Shown: positions 44,122-53,027, numbered from the stretch's first letter. The stretch: 64,000 nucleotides of DNA from Pseudobacter ginsenosidimutans (GCF_007970185.1 NZ_CP042431.1:6741342-6805341); one strand, 5' to 3'. Translations and numbers: made by a program. The notes: a model not told the origin generated them from the letters alone.

Positions 44122-47100
44122 TTAGAAAGTGAACTGTAAACCTGCAGTGATCGTTCTCAGCGGCGGCATCACCAGCCCCTGTGTTTCCGGATCGAAGCCA
44201 TCATAACTGGTGATGGTGATCAGATTCTGCCCCAGCACATACACACTCAGGTTGTTCAGCTTGTAGCGTTTTACCAGTTTGGACAGATCATATCGCAATG
44301 AAAGATTCTTCAACCTGATATAGCTGGCGTCTCCCCACATGGCGGAAGACAAACGGTAAGTACGGTAATCAGCTCCATCGGTAGTGAGGCTGGCTTTGGG
44401 AAGATTCACGATATCCCCGGGTTTGCGCCAACGGTTCAAAGCATCTACAGTCATGTTCTCTAAAGCTCCGGGCTGATTGGACAGGTATCCGTAGTTGATA
44501 TTTCTACCATCCTGTTTTACGAACTGGAACAGGAAATCGAGCTCAAATCCTTTGTAGGTGAAAGTATTCCTGAAACCTCCAAAATAATCTGGCATTGTTT
44601 TGCCCAGTATTACGAAATCATCGGGATCGGAAATGTCACCGCTCTTATCGATATCTTCAAATTCAGGCAGACCTGTTTGTGGATCGATACGATTGAACTG
44701 GAATCCCCTGACGATAGTGAGCGACTGGCCTAAAACATATAAATCTTTGTAGGTGGATGATTCCAGATCAGGAAATTCTTTCAGCTTGTTTTTGTTCACT
44801 GTGAGATTGAGCTCAGTTTTCCAGGTAAGATCCTTATTGCTGATATTGGTGGAATTCAATTCAAATTCCCAACCTGTGTTCAGAACTGTAGCCGGGAAAT
44901 TGGCAGTCATTTCAGTAAAACCTACCTGTGGCGTGAGTGCAAAGTCCACCAGTTGGTTGCCTGAAATATTCCTGTAAAAATTCGTTGTCAATAAAATTCT
45001 ATCATTCAGAAAACCCAGTTCCAGTGAAGCTTCCAACTTCTTGTTCTCTTCCCATCGGAATAAAGGATTGGCGAGTCTGGAGGGATAGATGCCTGAAACG
45101 CCGTCATAAGCGAAGGAAGTTGACTTCCAGGTTTCCAGGTACCTGTATTCATCTATCTGATCGTTACCTGTTGTTCCATAGCTGGCCCTTAATTTACCAA
45201 AGCTGATCACATTGTTATCAGGGAAAAAATCTTCTTCAGTGAATATCCATGCTGCACCTACAGCACCGAAATTACCAAAGCGGTAACCAGGACCGAAACG
45301 TGTAGAACCATCCCTCCTGAAGCTGGCATTCACAATGTATTTTTCTTTCCAGTTATAAGTGGCCCTTCCGAAAAATGAATTGTAATTATATTTCTTGTAA
45401 AGTGTAGGTGTCCGCACCGTAACTGATCCTGCCGAGCCGATATCTTCCAGCAATGCATCGCTGGAAAAACCATCAGCAATAAAGCTTTTACCCTGCCTGG
45501 TGTTTTCCTGCCAACTGCCACCCGCCAATAATTGCAGTTTACCTTCACCAATCCTGCGTGTATAATCCACCTGCGGCTCGATGATATAGGAAGACACTTC
45601 ACTGTTACCGAAATAAGTCATGCTGCCGATAGAGGATTCCGGGTTGAAAACGACCTTCGGATACACCTGCATCTGGTCCATATTGGTTTGAGTAAGCCCC
45701 AGTCTGGTCTTCACATTCAGGCCCGGCAACACCGTATACCTGATCACGGAATTGGCCACCAGGTTCTTTGTTTTATTGGTGTTGCGTCTTTGCAGGTAAG
45801 CAATCGGGTTCTGCGCATTGCGGTACCAGTAGAACTTTCCTTCATCATCATAAACAGGATAGTTCGGAGCGAAATTATAGAAAGATGTAACGTCGGAAGC
45901 AAGCGATCTGTCCTTAATTCCCGAATAACTCACGGAAGTGGTGATGTTGAATTTTTTATCAACGCTGGAATGGTCCAGGTTCAGATAAACTGCTCCGCGA
46001 TGAAAAGGAAGATCATTGGGCAGTACGGTAGTTTCATGGCGGTAGGAAGTGCTGAGGAGGAACCTGGTCTGTTCATTACCGCCAGACACCGATGCCTGCA
46101 CCTGTGTAAGTTTGGCTGTATTGCCGATGATCATATCCTGCCAGTCAGTGGTTTTATTCTGATCCCAGAGTACGAGATCAGGGGCATTTTGATCATCGGG
46201 CGTTTCACCATCATTGGCAAATGCCTCCTTACGCAGGGCCACATATTCGGGCGTGCTCAGCATGTCCACTTTATTTACCACTTTGCTGGCGCCGGTATAA
46301 ATATTGAAATCGAATTGTGTTTTTCCTGTTTTTCCTTTTCGCGTAGTGATCAGGATCACACCATTGGCGCCCCTTGATCCATAGATGGCGGTAGCATCAG
46401 CATCTTTCAATACATCGATACGTTCGATATCAGATGGGTTGATGCTTGCAAGCGGACTTTGATTGCCCCCGGCGCTGGTGAACTGATCGATGGACTCTGA
46501 AAAGAATGGAACTCCGTCAATGATATATAACGGATCATTCCCTCCACCGATCGAATTTTGTCCACGCAAACGAACGGTAAAGTTGGAACCCCGGAAACCA
46601 CTGGAAGTGGAAACGAACAAGCCTGCCACCCGGCCCTGCAAAGCAGCCAGCGGATCGGCTACGGGTTGTGAAACAATATCTTTATTCTTCACCGTTGCCA
46701 CTGTACCGGTATTGCTCCTTCTCACTGCAGTGCCATAACCAACAATCACCATCTCATCCAGCGCATTGGCGGAAGCAGACAATACCACCATCATCTCACC
46801 GCTTCCCACTTTCTGTTCCCGCGTTTCATAACCAACAAATGAGAACACCAGTGTTTGTCCGGGTTGCGCATTGATCATGAAATAACCCTTGATACCTGTT
46901 GCCACCGAAGTACTGGTCCCCTTGATGGTAACCGTTGCACCGGTCAAAGGCTCGCCATCACTGTCTTTCACATACCCGGTCACGGGATCTGCTGCAACGG
47001 TAATGCTCAGGTGATTTTTAGCAGGCGGGCTCTTCTTCTGCCTGATGAAGATGGTTTGATTCTCGATGGTATATTCCAAAGGCTGATCCTTCAATACCTG

Positions 47101-47400
47101 TTTGATAAAGCTTTCCAGGGGCTGTTTGCTGGCCTGTACATCAACAGGTTTCGATTGGCTGATCTGATCTTTGCTCCACACTACAAAGTAGCCTGTTTGT
47201 TTTTCTATTTCAGCAAAGATCTTTTTCAGGGGGATCTCCTTTCCACTCAGGGTAACCGTTTGGGATAAGCCCCTGGCGGAAATGGTAAGGCTGAAAGCGA
47301 GCATGAAAAAGGCGGTCAGTTTCATTGTTTTCAGAATTGTTTTGGTACCCAGGCCGCGCCAGACAATAGCAGCCTGGTCACAAAGCGCTTTGATTTGCAT
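44122..47400 (-). CDS. SusC/RagA TonB-dependent transporter with STN signalling domain
   Basis: 1092 residues from ATG 47400. Signal segment (about 26-47), then an STN domain (about 50-115, KEIPLKKIFAEIEKQTGYFVVW), carboxypeptidase-D-like fold (about 130-215, VTGYVKDSDGEPLTGATV), plug (VIVGYGTAVRRSNTG, IYGSRGANGVILITTRKGKT) and barrel ending in ITAGLQFTF. STN domains touch the FecR anti-sigma factor in the periplasm, which matches the fecR and sigma genes directly upstream. The 177-base leader to fecR contains the plus-strand terminator and candidate antisense RNA. Confidence 0.96.
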   Translation of the reverse strand: MQIKALCDQAAIVWRGLGTKTILKTMKLTAFFMLAFSLTISARGLSQTVTLSGKEIPLKKIFAEIEKQTGYFVVWSKDQISQSKPVDVQASKQPLESFIKQVLKDQPLEYTIENQTIFIRQKKSPPAKNHLSITVAADPVTGYVKDSDGEPLTGATVTIKGTSTSVATGIKGYFMINAQPGQTLVFSFVGYETREQKVGSGEMMVVLSASANALDEMVIVGYGTAVRRSNTGTVATVKNKDIVSQPVADPLAALQGRVAGLFVSTSSGFRGSNFTVRLRGQNSIGGGNDPLYIIDGVPFFSESIDQFTSAGGNQSPLASINPSDIERIDVLKDADATAIYGSRGANGVILITTRKGKTGKTQFDFNIYTGASKVVNKVDMLSTPEYVALRKEAFANDGETPDDQNAPDLVLWDQNKTTDWQDMIIGNTAKLTQVQASVSGGNEQTRFLLSTSYRHETTVLPNDLPFHRGAVYLNLDHSSVDKKFNITTSVSYSGIKDRSLASDVTSFYNFAPNYPVYDDEGKFYWYRNAQNPIAYLQRRNTNKTKNLVANSVIRYTVLPGLNVKTRLGLTQTNMDQMQVYPKVVFNPESSIGSMTYFGNSEVSSYIIEPQVDYTRRIGEGKLQLLAGGSWQENTRQGKSFIADGFSSDALLEDIGSAGSVTVRTPTLYKKYNYNSFFGRATYNWKEKYIVNASFRRDGSTRFGPGYRFGNFGAVGAAWIFTEEDFFPDNNVISFGKLRASYGTTGNDQIDEYRYLETWKSTSFAYDGVSGIYPSRLANPLFRWEENKKLEASLELGFLNDRILLTTNFYRNISGNQLVDFALTPQVGFTEMTANFPATVLNTGWEFELNSTNISNKDLTWKTELNLTVNKNKLKEFPDLESSTYKDLYVLGQSLTIVRGFQFNRIDPQTGLPEFEDIDKSGDISDPDDFVILGKTMPDYFGGFRNTFTYKGFELDFLFQFVKQDGRNINYGYLSNQPGALENMTVDALNRWRKPGDIVNLPKASLTTDGADYRTYRLSSAMWGDASYIRLKNLSLRYDLSKLVKRYKLNNLSVYVLGQNLITITSYDGFDPETQGLVMPPLRTITAGLQFTF

Positions 47401-47418
47401 AACTTCGTAACAGTTTTG
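47389..47418 (+). promoter_or_regulatory. Candidate plus-strand promoter antisense to the susC leader
   Basis: TTTG at 47389-47392, an 18-base spacer, then CAGTTTTG at 47411-47418 (seven of eight matches to TAnnTTTG). It overlaps the susC start codon region on the opposite strand. Confidence 0.4.
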
Positions 47419-47424
47419 GGTTGA

Positions 47425-47487
47425 ACAATAATTAGCAGTCGATCCAAACTTTGGCCGGAGGTGCTCGAATCACTTCCGGTCTTTTTT
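47425..47487 (+). ncRNA. Predicted antisense small RNA against the susC leader
   Basis: A ~63-base plus-strand transcript is predicted between the promoter at 47389-47418 (start near 47425) and the intrinsic terminator ending at 47487. It would be fully complementary to the 5' leader of the STN-susC mRNA. Antisense RNAs of this kind (DonS of Bacteroides fragilis) repress SusC genes in sigma/anti-sigma-type loci, so layout and size fit. No transcript data are available here; the exact 5' end is a guess. Confidence 0.45.
47453..47487 (+). terminator. Plus-strand-only intrinsic terminator between fecR and susC
   Basis: Stem 47453-47463 (GGCCGGAGGTG) with 47471-47481 (CACTTCCGGTC): eleven pairs on plus-strand RNA including two G-U wobbles, a 7-base loop, then six U (47482-47487). 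On minus-strand RNA the two wobbles become C/A mismatches and the U-run is absent. It therefore acts against the direction of the surrounding genes. Confidence 0.75.
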
Positions 47488-47577
47488 ATTGGAATGAATT
47501 CAGGTCAGGTTTAACAGTATCTGAAGTGTTTTTTTATTGGCAGGAATGAGATGGCATCCACCATTGTCCGATATTGA

Positions 47578-48747
47578 TCAATATACAACCAGCTTCCTCC
47601 CTTCTTCGATCCTGAACTGCACACCCATACCGGATAAGCCGTTCAGCACCTGCGACAGTTTCAGATTACGTTGCATTTTTCCACCGAAGCGCACAGGCGG
47701 TTGTTTCTCGTATTCTATATTTACATCGTACCAGCGCGCCAGTTGCCTCATCACGGTTGGCAGTTCTGCATTGTTCAAATCAAACACACCATTCTTCCAG
47801 GCCAATACCTGGCTTGTATCAGCACCATCGATCACATTGATCTGCCCGCCTTTTACAGCGGCCTGCTGCCCTGGTCTGATAGCCCTGTATCTATTACCTG
47901 CATGTACATTTACAGCGCCTTCCGTGAGTGTGGTGGTAACGGCTGCTTCATCGTGATAAGCATTCACGTTAAAACTGGTGCCTGTTACTTCAATGAAGGA
48001 TTGATCTGGCGTTACCACTTTGAAGGGCATGTTCTTTTGTCTGCTCACTTCAAAATATACTTCACCGGTTACTTTTACATTTCTTTCTTCACCGGCGAAT
48101 CTGGTTGGATAGGTGAGGCTGCTGGCGGCATTCAGCCAGGCCCTTGAACCATCCGGCAGGCGAACCTGGAACTGACGGCCCTTTGCCGTTGTTACAGTAT
48201 TGAATTGTATCTCCCCTGCTGTTGAGCCATCGGCTTCATACTTCAATGCGCCATTTTCCAAGACCGCTTTACCATTGCTCTCCAGGGAGATCACTCCATT
48301 CTGCATATTATCGAGCACTACCATCTTTCCATTGGCGAGTGTAAGTACGGCGCCATTGCTGCCAGGCAGCATGTCCAGCGATTCTGCAATAACCGGCTTC
48401 ATAGGATCAGTGTGTTTTTTTCCATTATCCAAAAACAGTACAAACATTCCCGCGCCGGCAAGCAGCAACACCACGGCAGCGGCGGCCAGGCGAATATAGT
48501 GGCGCATCTGTACAGACTTTCGTTGGGACGGTAAACTTCCGGCTGCAATATGACGGTACATTTTTTCCACAGGCGCATCGATACCTGCTGAAGACTGGTC
48601 TGTATTCACCAATGCTTCCAGGTGTGCTTCCAGCTCCTGGCTGTAAGCATCATCCTGCATCATTTGTTTCCACCGCAGGAACTCTTCCTGCGTCATATTG
48701 TCGCCCAGGTATTTTCGAAAGAGTTCCTCAAATTCTTTGTCGGCCAT
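47578..48747 (-). CDS. FecR-type anti-sigma factor
   Basis: 389 residues from ATG 48747. N-terminal cytosolic helices that bind sigma (EFEELFRKYLGDNMTQEEFLRWKQMM), one membrane helix (about 84-105), a FecR domain (about 180-280, TTAKGRQFQVRLPDGSRAWLNAASSLTYP) and a C-terminal DUF4974 domain (about 310-385). It transduces the signal from STN-SusC across the inner membrane to the ECF sigma factor encoded just upstream. Gap to the sigma gene is 95 bases. Confidence 0.95.
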   Translation of the reverse strand: MADKEFEELFRKYLGDNMTQEEFLRWKQMMQDDAYSQELEAHLEALVNTDQSSAGIDAPVEKMYRHIAAGSLPSQRKSVQMRHYIRLAAAAVVLLLAGAGMFVLFLDNGKKHTDPMKPVIAESLDMLPGSNGAVLTLANGKMVVLDNMQNGVISLESNGKAVLENGALKYEADGSTAGEIQFNTVTTAKGRQFQVRLPDGSRAWLNAASSLTYPTRFAGEERNVKVTGEVYFEVSRQKNMPFKVVTPDQSFIEVTGTSFNVNAYHDEAAVTTTLTEGAVNVHAGNRYRAIRPGQQAAVKGGQINVIDGADTSQVLAWKNGVFDLNNAELPTVMRQLARWYDVNIEYEKQPPVRFGGKMQRNLKLSQVLNGLSGMGVQFRIEEGRKLVVY

Positions 48748-48842
48748 ATTCACATTTTTCGATGGAATGCAATGTTGTTGGGTATTCTAATAACAGGACG
48801 CAAAACAGTACAGGGGGTAAGGCATTGAAAAGAAAAAAAATT

Positions 48843-49448
48843 TCAGCCCCTGGGGCTCAGCAGTACTGTAACTACAATGGCCACTTCAGGATAATGTACT
48901 TTCAGGTAACTGCGGATGGAAGCAAGTGCGCGTACCAGGTGGCTTTTAGAGGTTGTAGGGGAAATCTGCATCTCCCGGGCTATCTGTTCATGCGTCATAC
49001 CTCTGAAACGGCTCAGCGTGAAAGCGGTCTTGAGTTGCGGGGAAAGCTGATCGATTGCTTCCTTCATCACCTGCTGTAATTGCCGGTGGGCCAGCTCTTC
49101 TTCCGCAGAAGGGGAAAGATCGGCAAAGAAGCCGAGCAGATAAGGTTCATAATCCGGTGCTATTACTTTTTTACGCAAATAATCGCGGGCCAGGTTGCGG
49201 GTGATGGTGTTCAGCCAGGGCCTGAACTGTTCCACTTCCGGAAGAATGGCTCTTTTTATCCAAACCCGCACAAAGATCTCCTGCGTGAGGTCCTGCGACA
49301 GGTCCGGCGATTTCATCAATTGCAAGGCTATTCCGTACACATGCTGTACATATTGATCGTACAGCATTCTGAACGCCTGCTGATCTCCATCCGCAACCCG
49401 TAGAATCAGTTCTTTTTCATCGTATGGTACCGGCTCTGCCAAAAACAA
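48843..49448 (-). CDS. ECF-type sigma factor paired with FecR
   Basis: 201 residues. The frame has no ATG before residue 28, which already lies inside region 2, so a TTG start at 49448 (or the next TTG two codons on) is likely. Region 2: LYDQYVQHVYGIALQLMKS, QDLTQEIFVRVW; region 4: LKTAFTLSRFRGMTHEQIAREM and ISPTTSKSHLVRALASIRSY. A hydrophobic C-terminus (VAIVVTVLL) follows. It should direct transcription of the STN-susC operon when released by FecR. A -7-like box lies only 12 bases upstream of the TTG, implying a very short leader. Confidence 0.92.
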   Translation of the reverse strand: MFLAEPVPYDEKELILRVADGDQQAFRMLYDQYVQHVYGIALQLMKSPDLSQDLTQEIFVRVWIKRAILPEVEQFRPWLNTITRNLARDYLRKKVIAPDYEPYLLGFFADLSPSAEEELAHRQLQQVMKEAIDQLSPQLKTAFTLSRFRGMTHEQIAREMQISPTTSKSHLVRALASIRSYLKVHYPEVAIVVTVLLSPRG

Positions 49449-49459
49449 CCCTTTGGAAT

Positions 49460-49467
49460 CAAAAATA
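49460..49467 (-). promoter_or_regulatory. -7 box TATTTTTG upstream of the ECF sigma gene
   Basis: Exact TAnnTTTG match on the minus strand. The distance to the proposed TTG start leaves only a few bases of leader, which is unusual. Confidence 0.4.
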
Positions 49468-49480
49468 TCGATTCAGAACG

Positions 49481-49515
49481 AAAAAGCCATGCTATCCGTC
49501 ATTGGATCGCATGGC
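49481..49515 (-). terminator. Intrinsic terminator of the 87-residue-protein gene
   Basis: Stem 49486-49497 with 49504-49515 (one mismatch, 6-base loop), followed on the minus strand by TTTTT (49485-49481). It lies 29 bases after the stop at 49545 and isolates the sigma gene from upstream transcription. Confidence 0.8.
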
Positions 49516-49544
49516 CTGAATAATTGAATATTGAAAAATAGAAA

Positions 49545-49808
49545 TCAATAATTCTTGATCGCCTCATCGAAGGCCGCTTCCAGGGGAAGGAATTTAGCCG
49601 GACAAACATTATCTCCCATTATTTTGAAATCCCCGTTCTCATTTCTTTGTACGTGCACCCTCACGGTGCCGTCATTATAAGGAATGTATAATTGATAGAG
49701 TTGCTTTTCAACACAGTTCATGGTGATGAAATCGATGGTGATGGTTTCGCCATCTACAGTGAAATCTTTTTTGAAATTCTTTATCGCTGTTCCTCCTACT
49801 GAAATCAT
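49545..49808 (-). CDS. Small protein of unknown function, 87 residues
   Basis: ATG 49808 is preferred over a start 13 codons upstream. Cytosolic, no signal or membrane segment. It alternates beta strands (GETITIDFITMNCVEKQLYQL, DGTVRVHVQRNENGDFKI) with a C-terminal helix (LEAAFDEAIKNY). Two Cys (MNCVE, DNVCP) could form a metal or disulfide pair. I do not recognise the family. It has its own terminator. Confidence 0.7.
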   Translation of the reverse strand: MISVGGTAIKNFKKDFTVDGETITIDFITMNCVEKQLYQLYIPYNDGTVRVHVQRNENGDFKIMGDNVCPAKFLPLEAAFDEAIKNY

Positions 49809-49897
49809 GGGGCTTGTGGTTGGTTCAGCTGCAAATATCGCCCGCATTCAGGAAATTCTGTAATAGAACCGAAAATAATTCCAACCACTGTTCACTT

Positions 49898-51028
49898 CTA
49901 TGGTTTTATTTCGCAACCATTGCAGCGGTCAGCAAAAGGATAATCGATATAGCCCGCCGCGCCACCACCAAAGAATCGGGCCCTGTCTGGTATATTGAGC
50001 GGAATATTGTTCTTCATCCGGTAAGGAAGATCTGGATTGGCGATGAACGGCCTGCCGAAAGAGATCAGGTCTGCCCATCCTCTATCGATGGCTTCCTCCG
50101 CGCGCCTCAGATCATATTTACCAGTATAGATAAGCGTTCCCCTGAATGCCTTTCTGTAAGCCTCCTTGAATGCAACCGGCATTACCGGCGCATCATCCCA
50201 ATCGGCTTCCGCGATATGGATATACGCAATGCCGATCTCATCGAGGACCTTTGCAGCTTCAATATACGTGATCTCCGGTGTATCATCCTTAGCGCCCATC
50301 AGCGTGGTAAGCGGCGCCTGGCGCACGCCTACCCTGTGTTTCCCGATCGCATCGGCTACTGCCGTTGTTACTTCCCGGAGGAAACGTAACCTGCCATTCA
50401 GATCTCCGCCATATTCATCCTGCCGGAGATTGGTTTGTGAATCGATGAACTGCTCTATCAGGTAACCATTGGCGCCATGCAGCTCCACTCCGTCAAATCC
50501 TGCTTCAATAGCATTGCGCGCAGCCTGCGCATACTCTCCGATAATACTTTTGATCTCCGGGACACTGAGCTCGCGAGGCATGGAGTGCTGTATCATTTCG
50601 CCAACGCCTGTATCCGGACCTTTGCCTGATACATCCACAAATACTTTCACGCCTTCAGCCAGCAACGCGGAAGGCGCTACAGGCGCTTGTTGCGCCGGTT
50701 GAATCGACACATGTGATACACGGCCAACATGCCATAGCTGCGCGAAGATCAGTCCGCCTTTTTTGTGAACGGCATCCGTCACTTTTTTCCAACCTTCTAT
50801 CTGCGCTTCGGTGTAGATGCCGGGCGTCCAGGCATAACCCTGTCCCTGGCGACTGATCTGCGTTCCCTCGGAAATGATCAGTCCGGCAGATGCGCGTTGT
50901 GCATAATATTCGGCCATCATCTCAGTGGCCACTTCGTTCTTACCCGCCCTGGACCTGGTCATGGGCGGCATCACGATCCTGTTAGACAGTTTCAAATCTT
51001 CTAAACTATATGGATGGAAGAGTTTCAT
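49898..51028 (-). CDS. Old Yellow Enzyme family alkene reductase (NemA-like)
   Basis: 376 residues, FMN-binding TIM barrel. Visible motifs: NRIVMPPMTRSRAG at the N-terminus, LIFAQLWHVGRVSH, the His-Asn substrate pair in GVELHGANGYLIEQFI, the Tyr loop QDEYGGDLNGRLRF, and the phosphate-binding LISFGRPFIANPDLP. OYEs reduce activated C=C bonds of enones, maleimides and nitro compounds with NADPH. It is 12 bases downstream of the aldo/keto reductase gene in one operon, divergent from the LysR regulator. Confidence 0.94.
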   Translation of the reverse strand: MKLFHPYSLEDLKLSNRIVMPPMTRSRAGKNEVATEMMAEYYAQRASAGLIISEGTQISRQGQGYAWTPGIYTEAQIEGWKKVTDAVHKKGGLIFAQLWHVGRVSHVSIQPAQQAPVAPSALLAEGVKVFVDVSGKGPDTGVGEMIQHSMPRELSVPEIKSIIGEYAQAARNAIEAGFDGVELHGANGYLIEQFIDSQTNLRQDEYGGDLNGRLRFLREVTTAVADAIGKHRVGVRQAPLTTLMGAKDDTPEITYIEAAKVLDEIGIAYIHIAEADWDDAPVMPVAFKEAYRKAFRGTLIYTGKYDLRRAEEAIDRGWADLISFGRPFIANPDLPYRMKNNIPLNIPDRARFFGGGAAGYIDYPFADRCNGCEIKP

Positions 51029-51040
51029 TATTCTATTTTT

Positions 51041-52024
51041 TTACAGTTGCTGTAATTGTGCCTGGATGAAATCAAGTTCCTGTTGCGTGAGTGTGAAGTC
51101 CATGGACTTTGCATTGCTGGCAGCCTGCTCTGCATTCCTTGCGCCGGCCAGCGCAACGGTGATGCCTGGCTGCTGTGTGGTCCACCTCAATACCAGCCGG
51201 GCCAGTGAAGCGCCTTTGTCTTCCGCCAGCGGAGCCAGTGCCGTGAGCAATGTTTTAACAGCTTCAGGATCGAACTGTCCGAAATAACCATTGCGATGAT
51301 CATCGTCTTTCAGTTTGGCACCGGAGAAATATTTTCCAGATAGCAGTCCGCGCTCGAGCGGACTATAGGCGATGATCCCGATCTTCTTTTCGCGCACATA
51401 ATGGACCATTTCTTTTTCGATACTCCTGTTCAGCATGCTGTACGGTACCTGGTTGGAAGCAGGCGTAATTGTTTTACCTGCATCCTGCAATTGCTCAACA
51501 CTATAATTGCTTACGCCTGCTGCGCGTATCTTTCCCTGTTGCAGCAATTGTTGCAGGGCCAGCATCGTTTCGTCGATGGGCGTTGTGGTATCCGGCCAGT
51601 GCAGCTGCAAAAGATCGATATAGTCTGTACGTAAACGCTGCAGGCTTTCTTCCACTTCTTTTATGAGATTCTCTTTCGAAGCGTATTTGTAAACGGGCAG
51701 GGATTTGCCATTGTCTTCCGCATCGAAGAAATATTCTCCTTTTCCATTATTACTTCCGTCCCATACCAGTCCGAATTTGGTGAGGATCTGCACTTTGGTG
51801 CGATCCTTTCCCTGCAATGCTTCTCCGATGATTTTCTCACTAAGTCCAAACCCATAGAATGGTGCCGTATCGAGCGAAGTAACACCATGATCGAGCGAGG
51901 CATGCACTGCTGCGATAGAATCCTTCCTTTCATTACCACCCCACATATTTCCTCCGATGGCAAATGCGCCATAAGTGATGGCAGACAAGGCCAGATCTGT
52001 ATTTCCCAGTTTCCTGTATTCCAT
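51041..52024 (-). CDS. Aldo/keto reductase
   Basis: 327 residues from ATG 52024 (a longer in-frame start at 52081 lies across the LysR promoter region). The catalytic tetrad is visible: Asp and Tyr in LDTAPFYGFGLSE, Lys in ILTKFG, His in LLQLHWPD; the NADPH site GIIAYSPLERGLLSGK and LAGARNAEQ follow. It reduces aldehydes or ketones. With the OYE gene it makes a small electrophile-reduction operon that the divergent LysR protein probably controls. Confidence 0.94.
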   Translation of the reverse strand: MEYRKLGNTDLALSAITYGAFAIGGNMWGGNERKDSIAAVHASLDHGVTSLDTAPFYGFGLSEKIIGEALQGKDRTKVQILTKFGLVWDGSNNGKGEYFFDAEDNGKSLPVYKYASKENLIKEVEESLQRLRTDYIDLLQLHWPDTTTPIDETMLALQQLLQQGKIRAAGVSNYSVEQLQDAGKTITPASNQVPYSMLNRSIEKEMVHYVREKKIGIIAYSPLERGLLSGKYFSGAKLKDDDHRNGYFGQFDPEAVKTLLTALAPLAEDKGASLARLVLRWTTQQPGITVALAGARNAEQAASNAKSMDFTLTQQELDFIQAQLQQL

Positions 52025-52051
52025 TTTTTCTGTTTTTTGATTTTGACAGCA

Positions 52052-52059
52052 CAAAGTTG
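52052..52059 (-). promoter_or_regulatory. -7-like box of the aldo/keto reductase operon
   Basis: CAACTTTG on the minus strand, seven of eight matches to TAnnTTTG, 28 bases upstream of the ATG at 52024. Confidence 0.35.
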
Positions 52060-52095
52060 AGACTATGCCTCCTATTATCATAATAACATAAGTAA

Positions 52096-52103
52096 TACCT
52101 TTG
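52096..52103 (+). promoter_or_regulatory. -7 box of the LysR gene
   Basis: TACCTTTG, an exact TAnnTTTG match, 21 bases upstream of ATG 52124. An A/T-rich stretch (52073-52095, bounded by ATTA and TAAT) lies directly upstream and is a plausible LysR site shared by the divergent genes. Confidence 0.5.
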
Positions 52104-52123
52104 CATTACTAAAATTATGGAAC

Positions 52124-53023
52124 ATGACCATTAATCTTGAATGGCTCCGCACCTTCAAAGCCATCTATGAACTTGGTACGCTTACCAGTGCAGCAGAGGC
52201 GCTCTTCATTTCCCAGCCCGGCGTGAGCCTTCACCTGAATTCGCTGGAAGGCTTTACCGGATACAAATTATTCGACAGGTCCGCCAAAAGAATGGTGCCC
52301 ACAGAGAGAGGAAAAGTGCTCTATAATTTTATTATCGAACCGATTGATAAACTATTGTCGGTTGAACAGGTCTTCGGCAGAAGTACGCAAGCTGAACGCT
52401 CCACCATCAGTGTTGGCATGTGTTTCGAAACTTTCCAGTACACGCTGGAAGAGCATATCTCCAAACTGCCTTTCAATCTCATCATCAAATTCGGAGAGTA
52501 TCCGCAGATGATCCATGATCTGGACAAAGGCGTGCTCGACCTCATCGTAACGCCGCACAAGGCCGATCAAAAGAATCTTGAATACCAGGCCTTCTCCAGT
52601 GAGCGCATTGTATTAGTCAGTGGCGCCAAACTGGATGCAAAACCATTCCATAAATTCATCAAAGAAAAAAATCTGAAAGAGGCGGCCAACTGGCTGAAGA
52701 AACAACTCTGGTACAGCACGGCAGCAGATATGGAACATCTGAAACGCTTCTGGCAACTGAATTTCAGGTACCATATGGATTTCAAACCCAACTATATTGT
52801 TCCCAATATCAGTTCCATCGTAAGATGTTTGCGCAACGGCAATGGTATATCCGTGATCCCGGATTTTCTTTGCCGCGAAGAAATGCGCTCAGGTGAGCTC
52901 AAACTATTATGGGAAGGTGAAAATAAAATCGAGAACACATTGTACTTCGGCACCAGGAAAAAAACCATCTACACCAATGAAGTGAACCAGATCAAAAAGA
53001 TCTTCGCCCAAAAGATGACCTGA
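52124..53023 (+). CDS. LysR-family transcriptional regulator
   Basis: 299 residues. N-terminal winged HTH (about 5-65: LEWLRTFKAIYELGTLTSAAEALFISQPGVSLHLNSLE) and a C-terminal periplasmic-binding-like effector domain (about 90-295). It has no Cys pair like OxyR in the usual place; Cys98 in VGMCFETF and Cys in IVRCLRNGN are present. Divergent from the aldo/keto reductase-OYE operon, its likely target. The gene ends in an intrinsic terminator. Confidence 0.94.
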   Translation: MTINLEWLRTFKAIYELGTLTSAAEALFISQPGVSLHLNSLEGFTGYKLFDRSAKRMVPTERGKVLYNFIIEPIDKLLSVEQVFGRSTQAERSTISVGMCFETFQYTLEEHISKLPFNLIIKFGEYPQMIHDLDKGVLDLIVTPHKADQKNLEYQAFSSERIVLVSGAKLDAKPFHKFIKEKNLKEAANWLKKQLWYSTAADMEHLKRFWQLNFRYHMDFKPNYIVPNISSIVRCLRNGNGISVIPDFLCREEMRSGELKLLWEGENKIENTLYFGTRKKTIYTNEVNQIKKIFAQKMT

Positions 53024-53027
53024 AAAA

